A program made the position numbers and the translations under genes. Positions 63,983-64,000 of a DNA stretch of 64,000 nucleotides are shown piece after piece. The notes beneath the pieces were generated by a model that made no database searches, was not told the DNA's origin, and saw only the letters and a program-made list of their open reading frames with translations. Every line of letters begins with the position of its first letter. The stretch's first letter is position 1. The stretch covers positions 620,001-684,000 of the forward strand of contig JACKFA010000005.1 of assembly GCA_020632715.1 (NCBI GenBank), read 5' to 3'. The DNA comes from Deltaproteobacteria bacterium. Its GTDB lineage: Bacteria; Myxococcota_A; UBA9042; PHBI01.

Positions 63983-64000
63983 CCCCGCGACGGTGGCGGC

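Overview
The window is very GC-rich, with G or C at almost every third codon position. It is dominated by secreted lipoproteins with Asp/Thr-rich linkers, FG-GAP, RCC1 and PEGA proteins, Ser/Thr kinases, FHA- and GAF-type sigma-54 activators and a MYXO-CTERM-like sorting tail. This points to a large-genome myxobacterium (Myxococcota, probably Polyangia). I see no rRNA, tRNA, CRISPR, transposase or integrase.

Layout. 1-12942: a truncated lipoprotein; an FHA sigma-54 activator overlapping a frameshifted Ser/Thr kinase; a secreted YD-repeat/Hint protein; a GAF activator with a degenerate GAFTGA loop; a nucleotidyltransferase-fold protein; a TPR/PEGA membrane protein; an FG-GAP lipoprotein; and a sigma-54-promoted unit of a ZU5/FN3 lipoprotein plus an RCC1 protein. 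13167-22125: an ECF sigma factor divergent from a kinase with an FG-GAP sensor region, four small secreted or unknown genes, and three arrays of hairpin repeats. 22131-28134: a type I restriction-modification operon (hsdM-hsdS-hsdR). 28299-33009: two surface proteases (HExxH metallopeptidase and clostripain-like C11). 33015-36496: a long repeat array, a GST/LysR divergent pair and a DUF4261 lipoprotein. 36639-43206: a giant FG-GAP/Ig-like/thrombospondin-3 surface protein. 43172-51046: lipoproteins, a TPR/EF-hand protein, a stress pair (ferritin-like and DJ-1/PfpI), a methyltransferase and an ASH-domain lipoprotein. 51253-57531: a 2,092-residue repeat protein with no signal peptide. 57538-63982: a duplicated membrane protein, a Cys-rich lipoprotein behind a Fur-box-like palindrome, a DUF6194 protein, and a zinc-amidase gene overlapping a lipoprotein gene.

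Themes. (1) Four large convergent gaps (13608-13802, 19057-19297, 21773-22130, 33010-33874) are filled with tandem hairpin-forming repeats. Three share one palindromic core. The fourth is a 42-bp repeat whose stem shows compensatory base changes. (2) Two candidate sigma-54 promoters sit in the same window as one canonical and one GAFTGA-degenerate sigma-54-type activator. (3) Three candidate delivery or conflict modules deserve attention: the giant repeat protein, the amidase/lipoprotein pair and the YD-Hint protein. None is proven from sequence alone. (4) Four genes carry clusters of frameshifts at G/C runs. Base errors in the assembly are the simplest explanation, but real decay is not excluded.
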